In this document: positions 45,071-53,002 of the stretch, piece after piece | Numbering within the stretch: position 1 is the first letter of the stretch | How the letters are laid out: every line of letters begins with the position of its first letter | Assembly: GCF_013369485.1 (NCBI RefSeq) | Contig: NZ_JABWEB010000015.1 | Coordinates: 1 to 64,000 of the forward strand | DNA: 64,000 nucleotides | Origin: Massilia sp. BJB1822 | Lineage (GTDB): Bacteria > Pseudomonadota > Gammaproteobacteria > Burkholderiales > Burkholderiaceae_D | Reading direction: 5' to 3' | Made by a program: the position numbers and the translations under genes | The notes under the pieces: generated by a model | What the model was told of the DNA's origin: nothing | The model's database searches: none | The model's input: the letters and a program-made list of their open reading frames with translations, nothing else

Positions 45071-45940
45071 ATGATCTACCCGGAATACATCTTGACTCTT
45101 TCTTGCCAGGACCAGCGCGGCATTGTGCATCGCGTCTCGGGATTCCTGGCCGACCATGGCTGCAACATCATCGACTCCGCCCAGTTTGGCGACCAGGAAG
45201 AACACCGCTTCTTCATGCGCGTGCATTTCTCGCGCGAAGACGCCGCCGTCAGCGATGAGGCGCTGCGCGCCGCCTTCGCCGGGCTGGCGCAGGACATGCA
45301 GCTGGAGTGGGATCTGCACGACGCGCACTACAAGCCGCGCGTGATGCTGATGGTATCGAAAATCGGCCACTGCCTGAACGATCTGCTGTTCCGCTACAAG
45401 AGCGGCCTGCTGCCGGTCGAAATCCCGGCCATCGTCTCCAACCACATGGACTTTTACCAGCTGGCGGCCAGCTATAATATTCCCTTCCACCACCTGCCGC
45501 TGGCCACCGGCGCGCCGGAAGCGGCGAAGCTGGCCCAGGAAGCGAAAATCATCGAACTGATGGACATGCACCAGGTCGACCTGGTGGTGCTGGCGCGCTA
45601 TATGCAGATCCTGTCGCCATCGCTGTGCGCCCGCCTGAAAGGCAAGGCGATCAATATCCACCACTCCTTCCTGCCCAGCTTCAAGGGCGCCAAGCCGTAT
45701 GCCCAGGCACACCACCGCGGCGTGAAGCTGATCGGCGCCACCGCCCATTTCGTCACCGGCGATCTGGACGAAGGCCCGATCATCGAGCAGGATGTGGAAC
45801 GCGTCGACCATTCGATGGACGCCGCTACCTTGTCGGCCATCGGCCGCGACGTGGAATGCGTGGTGCTGGCGCGCGCCGTGAAGTGGTTCGTCGAGCATCG
45901 CGTGCTGCAGAACGGCAGCAAAACCGTGGTATTCAAATAA
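45071..45940 (+). CDS. purU: formyltetrahydrofolate deformylase PurU
   Basis: 289 residues (E. coli 280). An ACT domain (about 5-85: LTLSCQDQRGIVHRVSGFLA) is followed by a formyltransferase-fold hydrolase: FHHLPLATG, INIHHSFLPSFKGAKPYAQA and IGATAHFVTGDLDEGPII carry the conserved catalytic Asn/His/Asp set. It hydrolyses 10-formyl-tetrahydrofolate to formate and THF, balancing one-carbon pools and supplying formate for purine synthesis. The ACT domain usually senses Met or Gly. yaeQ follows after 21 bases. Confidence 0.95.
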   Translation: MIYPEYILTLSCQDQRGIVHRVSGFLADHGCNIIDSAQFGDQEEHRFFMRVHFSREDAAVSDEALRAAFAGLAQDMQLEWDLHDAHYKPRVMLMVSKIGHCLNDLLFRYKSGLLPVEIPAIVSNHMDFYQLAASYNIPFHHLPLATGAPEAAKLAQEAKIIELMDMHQVDLVVLARYMQILSPSLCARLKGKAINIHHSFLPSFKGAKPYAQAHHRGVKLIGATAHFVTGDLDEGPIIEQDVERVDHSMDAATLSAIGRDVECVVLARAVKWFVEHRVLQNGSKTVVFK

Positions 45941-45961
45941 ACCGTATATATAGTTTTCTAG

Positions 45962-46498
45962 ATGGCACTCAAAGCAACAATTTACAAAGCCGAACTGTCG
46001 ATTGCGGACATGGACCGCAACTACTATGGCACCCATACGCTGACCCTGGCGCGCCACCCGTCCGAAACGGACGAGCGCATGATGGTGCGCCTCCTGGCCT
46101 TCGCCATCCATGCCGACGAGGCGCTGACCTTCACCAAGGGCATGTTCGACGTCGATGAACCGGACTTGTGGCAGAAAGACCTGACCGACGCCATCCAGCT
46201 GTGGATCGAAGTCGGCCAGCCGGACGACCGCCGCATCCTGAAGGGCGCCGGCCGCTCGGACAAGGTGATCGTGTACTGCTACAACGCCACCAGCCATATC
46301 TGGTGGAAGCAGATCGCCAACAAGATCGACCGCGCCAAGAACGTCACGGTCATCAACCTGCCGTCCGAAGCCACGCTGGCGCTGGAAAGCATGGCCAAGC
46401 GCACCATGCAGCTGCAATGCACCATCCAGGACGGCCAGATCTGGCTGACCGACGGCGAACAGACGGTCCTGATCGACCGAGAAACCCTCAAGTCCTGA
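45962..46498 (+). CDS. yaeQ: YaeQ family protein
   Basis: 178 residues (E. coli 181). Start MALKATIYKAELSIADMDRN and the ending block QIWLTDGEQTVLIDRETL are typical of YaeQ. The structure belongs to the PD-(D/E)xK nuclease superfamily; the residues DKVIVYCYNATSHIWWKQIA mark the core. YaeQ suppresses loss of the RfaH antiterminator in E. coli when overproduced; the mechanism is unproven. Followed at once (TGATG overlap) by a peptidase gene. Confidence 0.94.
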   Translation: MALKATIYKAELSIADMDRNYYGTHTLTLARHPSETDERMMVRLLAFAIHADEALTFTKGMFDVDEPDLWQKDLTDAIQLWIEVGQPDDRRILKGAGRSDKVIVYCYNATSHIWWKQIANKIDRAKNVTVINLPSEATLALESMAKRTMQLQCTIQDGQIWLTDGEQTVLIDRETLKS

Positions 46499-47247
46499 TG
46501 CGGCGGCGGGCCATGGACAAGCTTCCATCCCTGGCCCGCTTGCTTGCCTTGTCGTGCATCCTGTGCGCGCCGCTGCCTGCCCCGGCCCTCGACCAGGCGC
46601 AGGTGGAGCAGGGCGCCGCCCGCCTGTACCGCGAGCGCATCGAGGAACTGCGGCGCGCCCACAGCCTCGATGCCGATCCCGCCTTCCACGCCCGCGTCGA
46701 ACGCATCCTGCAGCCCTTGCTGGCGCAGGCTGCGCGCGACTACCCGGTCAGCGCTGCCTGGTCCTGGGAATGGCATACCACGCCCGACGGCGACGAAAAC
46801 GCTTTTGCCATGGCTGGCGGCAAGCTGCTGCTCAGCCGCGCATTCACGCGCCGCCTGGAGTTGAACGATGCCGAACTGGCCATGCTGCTGGCGCATGAAA
46901 TCGCCCACGCCGTGCTGCTGCACAATCTGCGCGAATTCGAGCAGGCCATGCGCCTCGACCCGCAATGGGCGGCGCGCCCCTTCGCCGAACTGGAACACGC
47001 GGTCGACCATGACCAGGCGCTGATGCGCCAGCTCGCGCCCTTGAACCAACAGCAGGAAGAAGAGGCCGACCGCGAAGGCTTGAAGCTGGCCTGGCGCGCC
47101 GGCTGGCCAGCCGCCCGGCTGGCGCGCTATTTCCATAAGCTGAGCCGCAGCAGCTACGCGCCGTATCTGGACAGCTTCGCCCATCCGGCGCCGGCGCGGC
47201 GCTGGCAGGCCGCGCGCCTGCTGGCCGAGCAGCTCGACCCGCCATAG
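46498..47247 (+). CDS. M48-type secreted zinc peptidase
   Basis: 249 residues if started at ATG 46498, which shares one base with the yaeQ stop; ATG 46513 is an alternative. Residues 1-30 look like a signal peptide (basic start, LARLLALSCILCAPLPAPA). The zinc site is LLAHEIAHAVLLH (about residues 130-142), with the third ligand in EEEADREGLKLAW. These Loi/BepA-like proteases act in the periplasm on misfolded or envelope proteins. No TPR repeats follow, unlike BepA. Confidence 0.87.
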   Translation: MRRRAMDKLPSLARLLALSCILCAPLPAPALDQAQVEQGAARLYRERIEELRRAHSLDADPAFHARVERILQPLLAQAARDYPVSAAWSWEWHTTPDGDENAFAMAGGKLLLSRAFTRRLELNDAELAMLLAHEIAHAVLLHNLREFEQAMRLDPQWAARPFAELEHAVDHDQALMRQLAPLNQQQEEEADREGLKLAWRAGWPAARLARYFHKLSRSSYAPYLDSFAHPAPARRWQAARLLAEQLDPP

Positions 47248-47334
47248 CGCGCCCGTCCAATCTTTTTTCATTTTTCTTGATATGAGGGAGAAAGCCGGGC
47301 AGCGCCGGGCAAAACCCTGGGCTATAATCGGCCC

Positions 47335-47766
47335 ATGTATCGACATTCGACAATGTGGCGTCGTGCTCTCTGGCTCTCGTGCTTTGCGATCCTGCTGAAC
47401 GCACTCGCCCCGTCGATCTCGCATGCGCTCTCCCTGTGCAAGGGCAAGCAGCGCAGCTGGGAAATCTGCCTGAATGACGGCCGGCGCCTGAGCGGCAACG
47501 GCGAACTCGATTACGCCACCTTCCAGGCGCTGACCGACCGCAGCAAACCGCAAAAGCAGACCCCGGTCCAGACTGAAAAAATGGCCATGGAGGACTGCGG
47601 CTACTGCCTGACGCATGCCGCCTCCTTCGCTCCGCCTCCCGCCGAACGGCCCATGCTGGCTGAACTCGACGGCAACCGTCTTCTTCCCTTCATGTTGTAC
47701 CGCGCGCCTGTGCCGCTGCAAGGCTGGCGTGCCTCAATCCCGCGCGGTCCTCCTGCTATTGTGTGA
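47335..47766 (+). CDS. DUF2946-like copper-associated membrane protein
   Basis: 143 residues. The start is probably at 47335; ATG 47353 is also possible. A hydrophobic N-terminal segment (about 10-30) acts as signal or anchor. The C-rich motif MEDCGYCLTHAASF (about residues 84-97) resembles the CPYCLxHA motif of DUF2946 proteins, which often neighbour copper handling genes. An ideal TATAAT -10 box lies at 47323-47328, so transcription would start very near this ATG. The PCuAC copper chaperone follows 40 bases later. Confidence 0.8.
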   Translation: MYRHSTMWRRALWLSCFAILLNALAPSISHALSLCKGKQRSWEICLNDGRRLSGNGELDYATFQALTDRSKPQKQTPVQTEKMAMEDCGYCLTHAASFAPPPAERPMLAELDGNRLLPFMLYRAPVPLQGWRASIPRGPPAIV

Positions 47767-47805
47767 TGATGTAGCTGTTCTTCCCACACCAATCAGGAGT
47801 TTTGA

Positions 47806-48264
47806 ATGAAAAAGCAATTCTTTGCATGCGCCATTTCCATGGCGTTCGCCGCCTCTGCCATGGCTCAAGTCACCGTCAGCGAAAGCTGGGCGCGCGCCAC
47901 CGTTCCTGCCGCTAAAGCCAGCGGCGCCTTCATGCAGCTGCAATCGGCGCAGGACGCGCGCCTGGTCGGCGTGGAAACGACGGTCGCGAATGCCGAGTTG
48001 CACCAGATGTCGATGGAAAACAATGTGATGAAGATGTCCGAGGTCGATGGCATCGATCTGCCGGCCGGCAAAACGGTCGAACTCAAGCCGGGCAGCTATC
48101 ATGTCATGCTAATGCAGCTGAAACGCCAGCTGAAAGAAGGCGACACCGTGCCTTTGAAACTGACCTTCGAGAAGAAGGACAAGAAGCGCGAGACCGTGGA
48201 AGTGCAAGTACCGGTCAAGCCGATCAATTACAGCCCGCCTGCGCGCGCTCACGCCGGCCACTAA
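47806..48264 (+). CDS. periplasmic copper chaperone PCu(A)C
   Basis: 152 residues with a signal peptide (about 1-20, cleavage near MAQ). The mature part starts VTVSESWARATVPAAKASGAF, and the copper site follows the family pattern: HQMSMENNVMKM (His and Met), then about 20 residues to HVMLM. PCu(A)C delivers Cu(I) to the CuA or CuB site of heme-copper oxidases. Ends with HAGH, an extra metal-binding tail. AGGAG precedes the ATG at good spacing. Confidence 0.9.
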   Translation: MKKQFFACAISMAFAASAMAQVTVSESWARATVPAAKASGAFMQLQSAQDARLVGVETTVANAELHQMSMENNVMKMSEVDGIDLPAGKTVELKPGSYHVMLMQLKRQLKEGDTVPLKLTFEKKDKKRETVEVQVPVKPINYSPPARAHAGH

Positions 48265-48401
48265 GCCGCCACCCCCGTATTAATCAGCATTGACGCTCGC
48301 CGCGCCGCGGCGGCGGCAGTGCTCACCCTACGGCTCGCTGGCCGTGGGTATCGATGTAACTGCAGTACCTTTCTTCACCTTCTCATTTTCATCCCTTTAT
48401 C

Positions 48402-48428
48402 TGCCCGGTTCCCACCGGGCAGTTTTTT
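48402..48428 (+). terminator. intrinsic terminator after the copper chaperone
   Basis: Perfect 8-base-pair stem TGCCCGGT (48402-48409) / ACCGGGCA (48414-48421) with a TCCC loop, followed by GTTTTTT. It lies 138 bases past the chaperone stop and 19 bases before the convergent head-GIN gene ends. Confidence 0.88.
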
Positions 48429-48446
48429 ATGCCCCTGCTGTTGCGC

Positions 48447-49229
48447 TTACTGCGGCGCGCCGCCGGCGCGGCGTACCGAACCCGAACCGGTCACGTTCTT
48501 GTTCACGCGCGGATCGCCGTAATAAGAGATGTCGCCCGAACCGGCCACGTTGGTGTTCAGCGATTCCTTGGCCCACACGGTCGCCTCGCCCGAACCGCCG
48601 ATGCTGACCGTCACATTGCGCGCCTGCAGCTGGCCGAGCGCCACCTTGCCCGAGCCGCCGATCGACACGTTCACGTTCTCCGCCATGCCGCTGGCTTTCA
48701 GGCTGCCGCTACCACCCAGCGACACCGCCACCGATGCGCCCTCCAGGCCGCGCACATTGATGTTGCCGGAGCCGCCCACATCGAATTGCAGGCGCTCGCC
48801 GCGCATGCCGTTCACCTCGACATTGCCGGAACCGCCGACTGAAATTTTTTCCAGCGCGCGCGCCTGCACCACGATGCGCAGATTGCGCGTGTCGAAGGAA
48901 GCGTCCTTCTTCACCGGGCGGATTTTCAGCGTGCCGTTTTCGACCACGGTTTCGATCAGCGGCAGGACGTTCTCATCGGTTTCGATCGTCACGCTTTCAC
49001 TATTGCCGACGCGGACTTCGACATTGCCGCTCATGCCCAGGCCGATGCCGCTAAAGTGGCCCGGTTCGCGGCTCTGCTTGACGATCTTGCCGTTGCCCTG
49101 CACACGCTCGCCGCGGAACCAGCTGGCGGGACCGGCCACGGCCTGGCTCAGCGGCGCGGCGGCGGCTAGCAGACCGGCGGCGAGCACGATGCCGCGCGCG
49201 GCGGCCGGGATGGTTTTCAGTTCAAGCAT
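48447..49229 (-). CDS. head-GIN domain protein (DUF2807)
   Basis: 260 residues; start at 49229 with AGGAGGAGACC upstream. A signal peptide (about 8-32) leads to a periplasmic or surface beta-helix-like domain. The repeat unit is V-x-(I/V)-x-G-G-S-G: NVEVNGM, VGGSGNINVRG, LGGSGSLKASG, IGGSGKVALG, IGGSGEATVW, all near 20 residues apart. This is the DUF2807 head-GIN fold, common in Bacteroidetes and proteobacteria, likely a binding scaffold. A second one lies at 63535-64000. Function unknown. Confidence 0.88.
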   Translation of the reverse strand: MLELKTIPAAARGIVLAAGLLAAAAPLSQAVAGPASWFRGERVQGNGKIVKQSREPGHFSGIGLGMSGNVEVRVGNSESVTIETDENVLPLIETVVENGTLKIRPVKKDASFDTRNLRIVVQARALEKISVGGSGNVEVNGMRGERLQFDVGGSGNINVRGLEGASVAVSLGGSGSLKASGMAENVNVSIGGSGKVALGQLQARNVTVSIGGSGEATVWAKESLNTNVAGSGDISYYGDPRVNKNVTGSGSVRRAGGAPQ

Positions 49230-49440
49230 GGTCTCCTCCTTGGGTTTGTGATCGGTATGGGCAGATAGTATTGCAGCGTCCCGGCGAGGGCCGCCGCCTT
49301 GCGACAAACTGCGCGTGGGCGGGAATAGAATGCCGGCAGGCGGGACTGGGCTGGGGCGCCGCGCTGGCGCGGCCGGGCGGCGATCCTGTAAGATGCTGGA
49401 TTGGCCGCTCGCTTTTGCGGCCACCTCTGACAGGATGCAC

Positions 49441-50076
49441 ATGCTTATCATCACCATCAAACAGGGCAAGGAAGCGGGCATACTCGCCGGTTCGCCCTGG
49501 ATCTACCAATCGGCCATCGAGAAAGTCGAAGGCCGTCCCCAGGAAAAAATGAAGGCCGGGGCGACTGCCATCGTGCAATCGTCGGCGCGGCGCTTTCTGG
49601 CGCGCGCCGGCTACAGCGCCAAGTCGCAGATCGCCGCCCGCATCTGGACGCTGCGCGAAGATGAGCCGGTCGATCACGCGATGATGAAGCGCCGCGTCAA
49701 GGCCGCGCTGGAAAAACGCGCGCCGGCCCTGGCCCAGGCCGCGCCGCAGGAACTGGTGCAACTGATCGATGGCGACGCGGACGGCTTGTCCGGCCTGCTG
49801 GTGCACAGCTATGGCGGCAAGGACGGCTATCTGATCTGCCAGTTCCAGTCGGGCGCGGTGGATGCATGGAAGGTGCCCATCGTGCAGGCGCTGCTGGCGG
49901 GAACGGGCTGCCCGAATGTATATGAGCGCTGCGATGCCCTGATGCGCAAGGGCGAAGGCCTGATGGTCAAACCGGGCGCGCTGGCCGGCGAAGAACCGCC
50001 GCAGCGCCTGACCGTCAGCCAGGGTGGACGCAGCTTCCCGATGGACTTGCGCACCGGCTTCGAGTACCCGCGCTGA
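49441..50076 (+). pseudogene. truncated RlmI-like rRNA methyltransferase
   Basis: 211 residues from ATG 49441; ATG 49435 is also possible. The first 75 residues match the PUA domain of the class I SAM-dependent RNA methyltransferases of the RlmI/YccW type (IIKQGKEAGILAGSPWIYQS-like opening), and residues 75-190 match the linking domain (QLIDGDADGLSGLLVHSY). RlmI is about 396 residues. The frame here stops at about residue 211, just where the strand before the SAM site (normally G-K-K-T-G-F-F-L-D-Q-R) begins: here DLRTGFEYPR, then stop. The SAM-binding methyltransferase domain is missing, so the protein cannot methylate RNA. A domain-loss remnant or a PUA-only protein. Confidence 0.75.
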
Positions 50077-50093
50077 AGCAGGGCGCCTTCAAT

Positions 50094-50780
50094 TCAATAG
50101 CGCGAGCGCAGATTCAGGCCCAGTTCCCCCTGGCAGGCGGAGCTGAGGCGGAAGGATTCCTCGTCGCTATCGAAGGCTTTCTGATAGATTTCCACGCGCT
50201 GCATCTCGCTCTTGATTAGGGGCCAGAGCCAGGCGTCGACCTGATCGGCCAGCACGTCCAGGCCCGCGCCGCTGGCCGCATACAGCGGTGCGCCACGGTA
50301 GCGCTTTTCCAGCTCCTGCCGCACCAGTCCCGCCACCTTGGGCAGATGCTGCAGATAGAGATTGACGTGCTCCATCTCATGATCGAGCACGGCGCGGTAA
50401 GGACAGCCGGCTGGCGAAAACTCGCGCGCCACATACACTTGCAGGGGAAGGTAGCGCAGATCGACGCTGATCTGCGGCGCCAGGCATTCGCGCCCGCTGC
50501 CCGGGTCTTGCAGGACGTGGCCGTCGATGCTGACTTCGACGCGGGAGGTGGCCGAGGTCAGACCCAGCATCATGTCGCCGGCGCTATTGTGCACGGCGCG
50601 GTTATGCAGCACCTTGGTGGCGACGGTATTGTCCACCGCATAGCCTGCGCTGGAAGACGTCACCTGAAAGCGGGATTGCAGCTCGCTGGCGCAGCGGGCT
50701 TCGAAGCTCTGCGCCTGCGCCGCGCAACTGGCGGCAAGACCCAGCAGGACGGGCAAAACACTACGTAATATTATTGGCAT
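50094..50780 (-). CDS. secreted HExxH-containing hypothetical protein
   Basis: 228 residues with a signal peptide (about 1-24). The mature protein has a beta-rich first half and a helical second half containing VLDHEMEHVNLYLQHL, where HEMEH fits an HExxH zinc motif; the surrounding sequence does not match a family I can name firmly (DUF922-like periplasmic peptidases are the nearest). Four Cys are present (C30, C88-area, C127-area and C220-area), suiting disulfides. Lone gene between the truncated RlmI gene and the cytochrome operon. Confidence 0.75.
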   Translation of the reverse strand: MPIILRSVLPVLLGLAASCAAQAQSFEARCASELQSRFQVTSSSAGYAVDNTVATKVLHNRAVHNSAGDMMLGLTSATSRVEVSIDGHVLQDPGSGRECLAPQISVDLRYLPLQVYVAREFSPAGCPYRAVLDHEMEHVNLYLQHLPKVAGLVRQELEKRYRGAPLYAASGAGLDVLADQVDAWLWPLIKSEMQRVEIYQKAFDSDEESFRLSSACQGELGLNLRSRY

Positions 50781-50865
50781 AATCGTAAGCGGCTTGGGCG
50801 TGACCTGCTGTCATTCTACGCGCAAGCCGCTACGTTTTGGCTTTTAAATTGCTAGTCTAAAAAGA

Positions 50866-52149
50866 CTATTCCAGCGGCACATTGCGGTAGCGGTTCACCT
50901 CAACGCTGCTCACCGGCCGCGCATTATTGCCCCAGGCGCTGCGCAGATAGGACACCACGGCCGCCACCTCCACATCGTTCAGCGCGTGGCTGAACGGCGG
51001 CATGCCGTAAGGGCGCGGATTGCCCGCCGTGCCTGGCGCGAAGCCGCCATTCAGCACGATGCGGATGGGGTTGACCGCTTCGTCCATGGTCAGCGCGCGG
51101 TTGCCGGCCAGCGGCGGATAGGCGGGCGGAATGCCTTCGCCGTTTTCGCCATGGCAGTCCATGCACTGCGATTTATAGATCTTCGCGCCTGCAGCCAGGA
51201 AGGCGATGGCCTCGCTGCTCTTCTCGCGTTCATAGGGTTCGGGCTTGCCGTCCGGCGCCGGCAGCGACTTCAGATACAGGGCCATGGCGCCGATATCGGC
51301 ATCGTTCAAATGCTGCAGACTTTGGCGCACCACCTCGGCCATCGGACCGAACACGGTGGCGCGCGGCGAGATGCCGGTTTTCAGCAACTGCTCGATATGC
51401 GGCGTCTGCCAATCGCCCAGGCCCGCTTCGCGGTCGGAATTCAGCGAAGGCGCATACCAGCCCAGCACCGGGATCATGCCGCCATTCAGGCCGCCGTCGC
51501 TGGCGCCCAAGACATTGCGCGTGCTGTGGCAGGCGATGCAATGGCCCAAGCCCTGGACCAGATAGGCGCCGCGATTCCACTCGGCCGGCTTGCTGTTGTC
51601 CGGCTGGTAGACGGCGGGCTTGAAGTACATGGCGCGCCACACCGCCAGCGTGAGCTGCTGGTTGTAAGGGAAGCGCAGCTCGTGCGGACGGTTGGCCTGC
51701 GGGTGGGCGGGCACGGTCTGGAAGTAGGCGTACAGCGCGTCGGAATCGTCGCGCGTGACCTTGGTGTAGTCCGTGTAAGGGAAGGCCGGGTAGAGCAGGC
51801 GGCCATTTTTCGATTTGCCGTTGTGCAGGGCGTTCCAGAAATCGTCGGCGCTCCAGTTGCCGATGCCGTTTTCCTTGTCCGACGTGATATTCGGCGCGAT
51901 CACATTGCCGAACGGGGTTTGCAGGGCGCGGCCGCCGGCAAAGGCGACGCCGCCGCGCGTGGTGTGGCAGGCCATGCAGTCGCCGGCCTTGGCCAGATAG
52001 GCGCCGCGCGCCACTTTCTCGGTCGCCGGCAGGGACTGGAAGGCGGCGCTGGCTGGCGCGCCGGCATCGTCCTTGGGCCAGAGCCACAGTGCGGCTGCAG
52101 CCAGCAGGACCAGCAGGGCGGCGAACAGGGTGAGGATTTTCTTCTTCAT
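50866..52149 (-). CDS. triheme cytochrome c, alcohol-dehydrogenase subunit type
   Basis: 427 residues. An N-terminal hydrophobic helix (about 4-25) anchors or exports it. Three heme-binding CxxCH motifs: GDCMACH (about residue 60), HCIACH (about 205) and QCMDCH (about 330), each followed by a partner Met region. This three-heme layout is that of the cytochrome subunit of membrane dehydrogenases such as alcohol, sorbose and gluconate dehydrogenases. No large subunit is adjacent, but a GMC enzyme with a Tat small subunit is at 18.7-20.9 kb. Follows a diheme cytochrome by 9 bases. Confidence 0.9.
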   Translation of the reverse strand: MKKKILTLFAALLVLLAAAALWLWPKDDAGAPASAAFQSLPATEKVARGAYLAKAGDCMACHTTRGGVAFAGGRALQTPFGNVIAPNITSDKENGIGNWSADDFWNALHNGKSKNGRLLYPAFPYTDYTKVTRDDSDALYAYFQTVPAHPQANRPHELRFPYNQQLTLAVWRAMYFKPAVYQPDNSKPAEWNRGAYLVQGLGHCIACHSTRNVLGASDGGLNGGMIPVLGWYAPSLNSDREAGLGDWQTPHIEQLLKTGISPRATVFGPMAEVVRQSLQHLNDADIGAMALYLKSLPAPDGKPEPYEREKSSEAIAFLAAGAKIYKSQCMDCHGENGEGIPPAYPPLAGNRALTMDEAVNPIRIVLNGGFAPGTAGNPRPYGMPPFSHALNDVEVAAVVSYLRSAWGNNARPVSSVEVNRYRNVPLE

Positions 52150-52158
52150 CGCGCCCCC

Positions 52159-52866
52159 TTATTGCGGCACGCCGCCGCATTTCAGCGGCAGCGGCTTGGC
52201 GTGGGTGGTGGCGGGGCGGTCGCTGGCGTCGGCCACCTGAGTCGAGAGCCAGCTGGAGACGGCCGCCACATCGGCTTCGCTCAGGCGGCTGGCCACGTCG
52301 GCCATGCAGTCCGGCGCATGCGCCTTGCGCTTCTGGTTCTTCCAGGCGCCGAACTGGGAATTGATATAGTCGCGCGGCAGGCCGACCAGGCCGGGAATGG
52401 CGGGCGCCACGCCGGTCAGCTTCTCGCCATGACAGGCCACGCAGGCCGGGATCTTTTTGCCGGCATCGCCCTGCAGCGCCAGGCTGCGTCCCCGTTCGAG
52501 CTGGGCCTGGGTGGCGCCGCTGTTCTGCGCCGCCGGATAGGGCGGATGCTGCTCGGCGAAGTATTCGGCGATCTCGCGCAGATAGGCGTCCGGCAGCTGT
52601 TCCACCATATACGTCATCATCGGATACTGGCGGCGGCCATCGCGGAAATTAAGCAGTTGGTTATACAGATAGCCGGCCGGTTTGCCGGCGATGCGCGGGA
52701 AGAAGGCATCGCTCTGTTCTTTGGCCTTGTGGCAGGCGACGCAGGCCGCCACGCGTTGTTCCAGCGTGTCCGGCAAGGCCGCTGGCGCGGCGGCGGCCAG
52801 CAGCGGCAAGGCGGCAGCCAGCGCCGCGATGGCGCTGTTCCGCAGCGAAAACGAAAGAATTGGCAT
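52159..52866 (-). CDS. diheme cytochrome c4-like protein
   Basis: 235 residues with a signal peptide (about 1-30). Two heme sites, VAACVACH (about residues 40-47) and IPACVACH (about 140-147), in two similar halves, fitting cytochrome c4, which passes electrons to terminal oxidases. First gene of a two-gene cytochrome operon, 9 bases upstream of the triheme gene. The start lies in a divergent promoter region shared with the MocR gene. Confidence 0.88.
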   Translation of the reverse strand: MPILSFSLRNSAIAALAAALPLLAAAAPAALPDTLEQRVAACVACHKAKEQSDAFFPRIAGKPAGYLYNQLLNFRDGRRQYPMMTYMVEQLPDAYLREIAEYFAEQHPPYPAAQNSGATQAQLERGRSLALQGDAGKKIPACVACHGEKLTGVAPAIPGLVGLPRDYINSQFGAWKNQKRKAHAPDCMADVASRLSEADVAAVSSWLSTQVADASDRPATTHAKPLPLKCGGVPQ

Positions 52867-53002
52867 AAAGAGAACCGTTTTGCTTAAAATTGGGCGTTTG
52901 TACGGTAAAAGGGACAGGATATACTCCGCCGCCGAAGAAGAACAGGCTCAGAAGGGCAATAGAAACAGGGGATCAGTTTGCAATCCTCGACCGGGAGACG
53001 AG

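Noticed and set aside
50853..50868. TAGTCT-AAAA-AGACTA hairpin at the triheme cytochrome stop
   Set aside because: Only 6 AT-rich base pairs overlapping the stop codon, without a following T-run; too weak to call a terminator.
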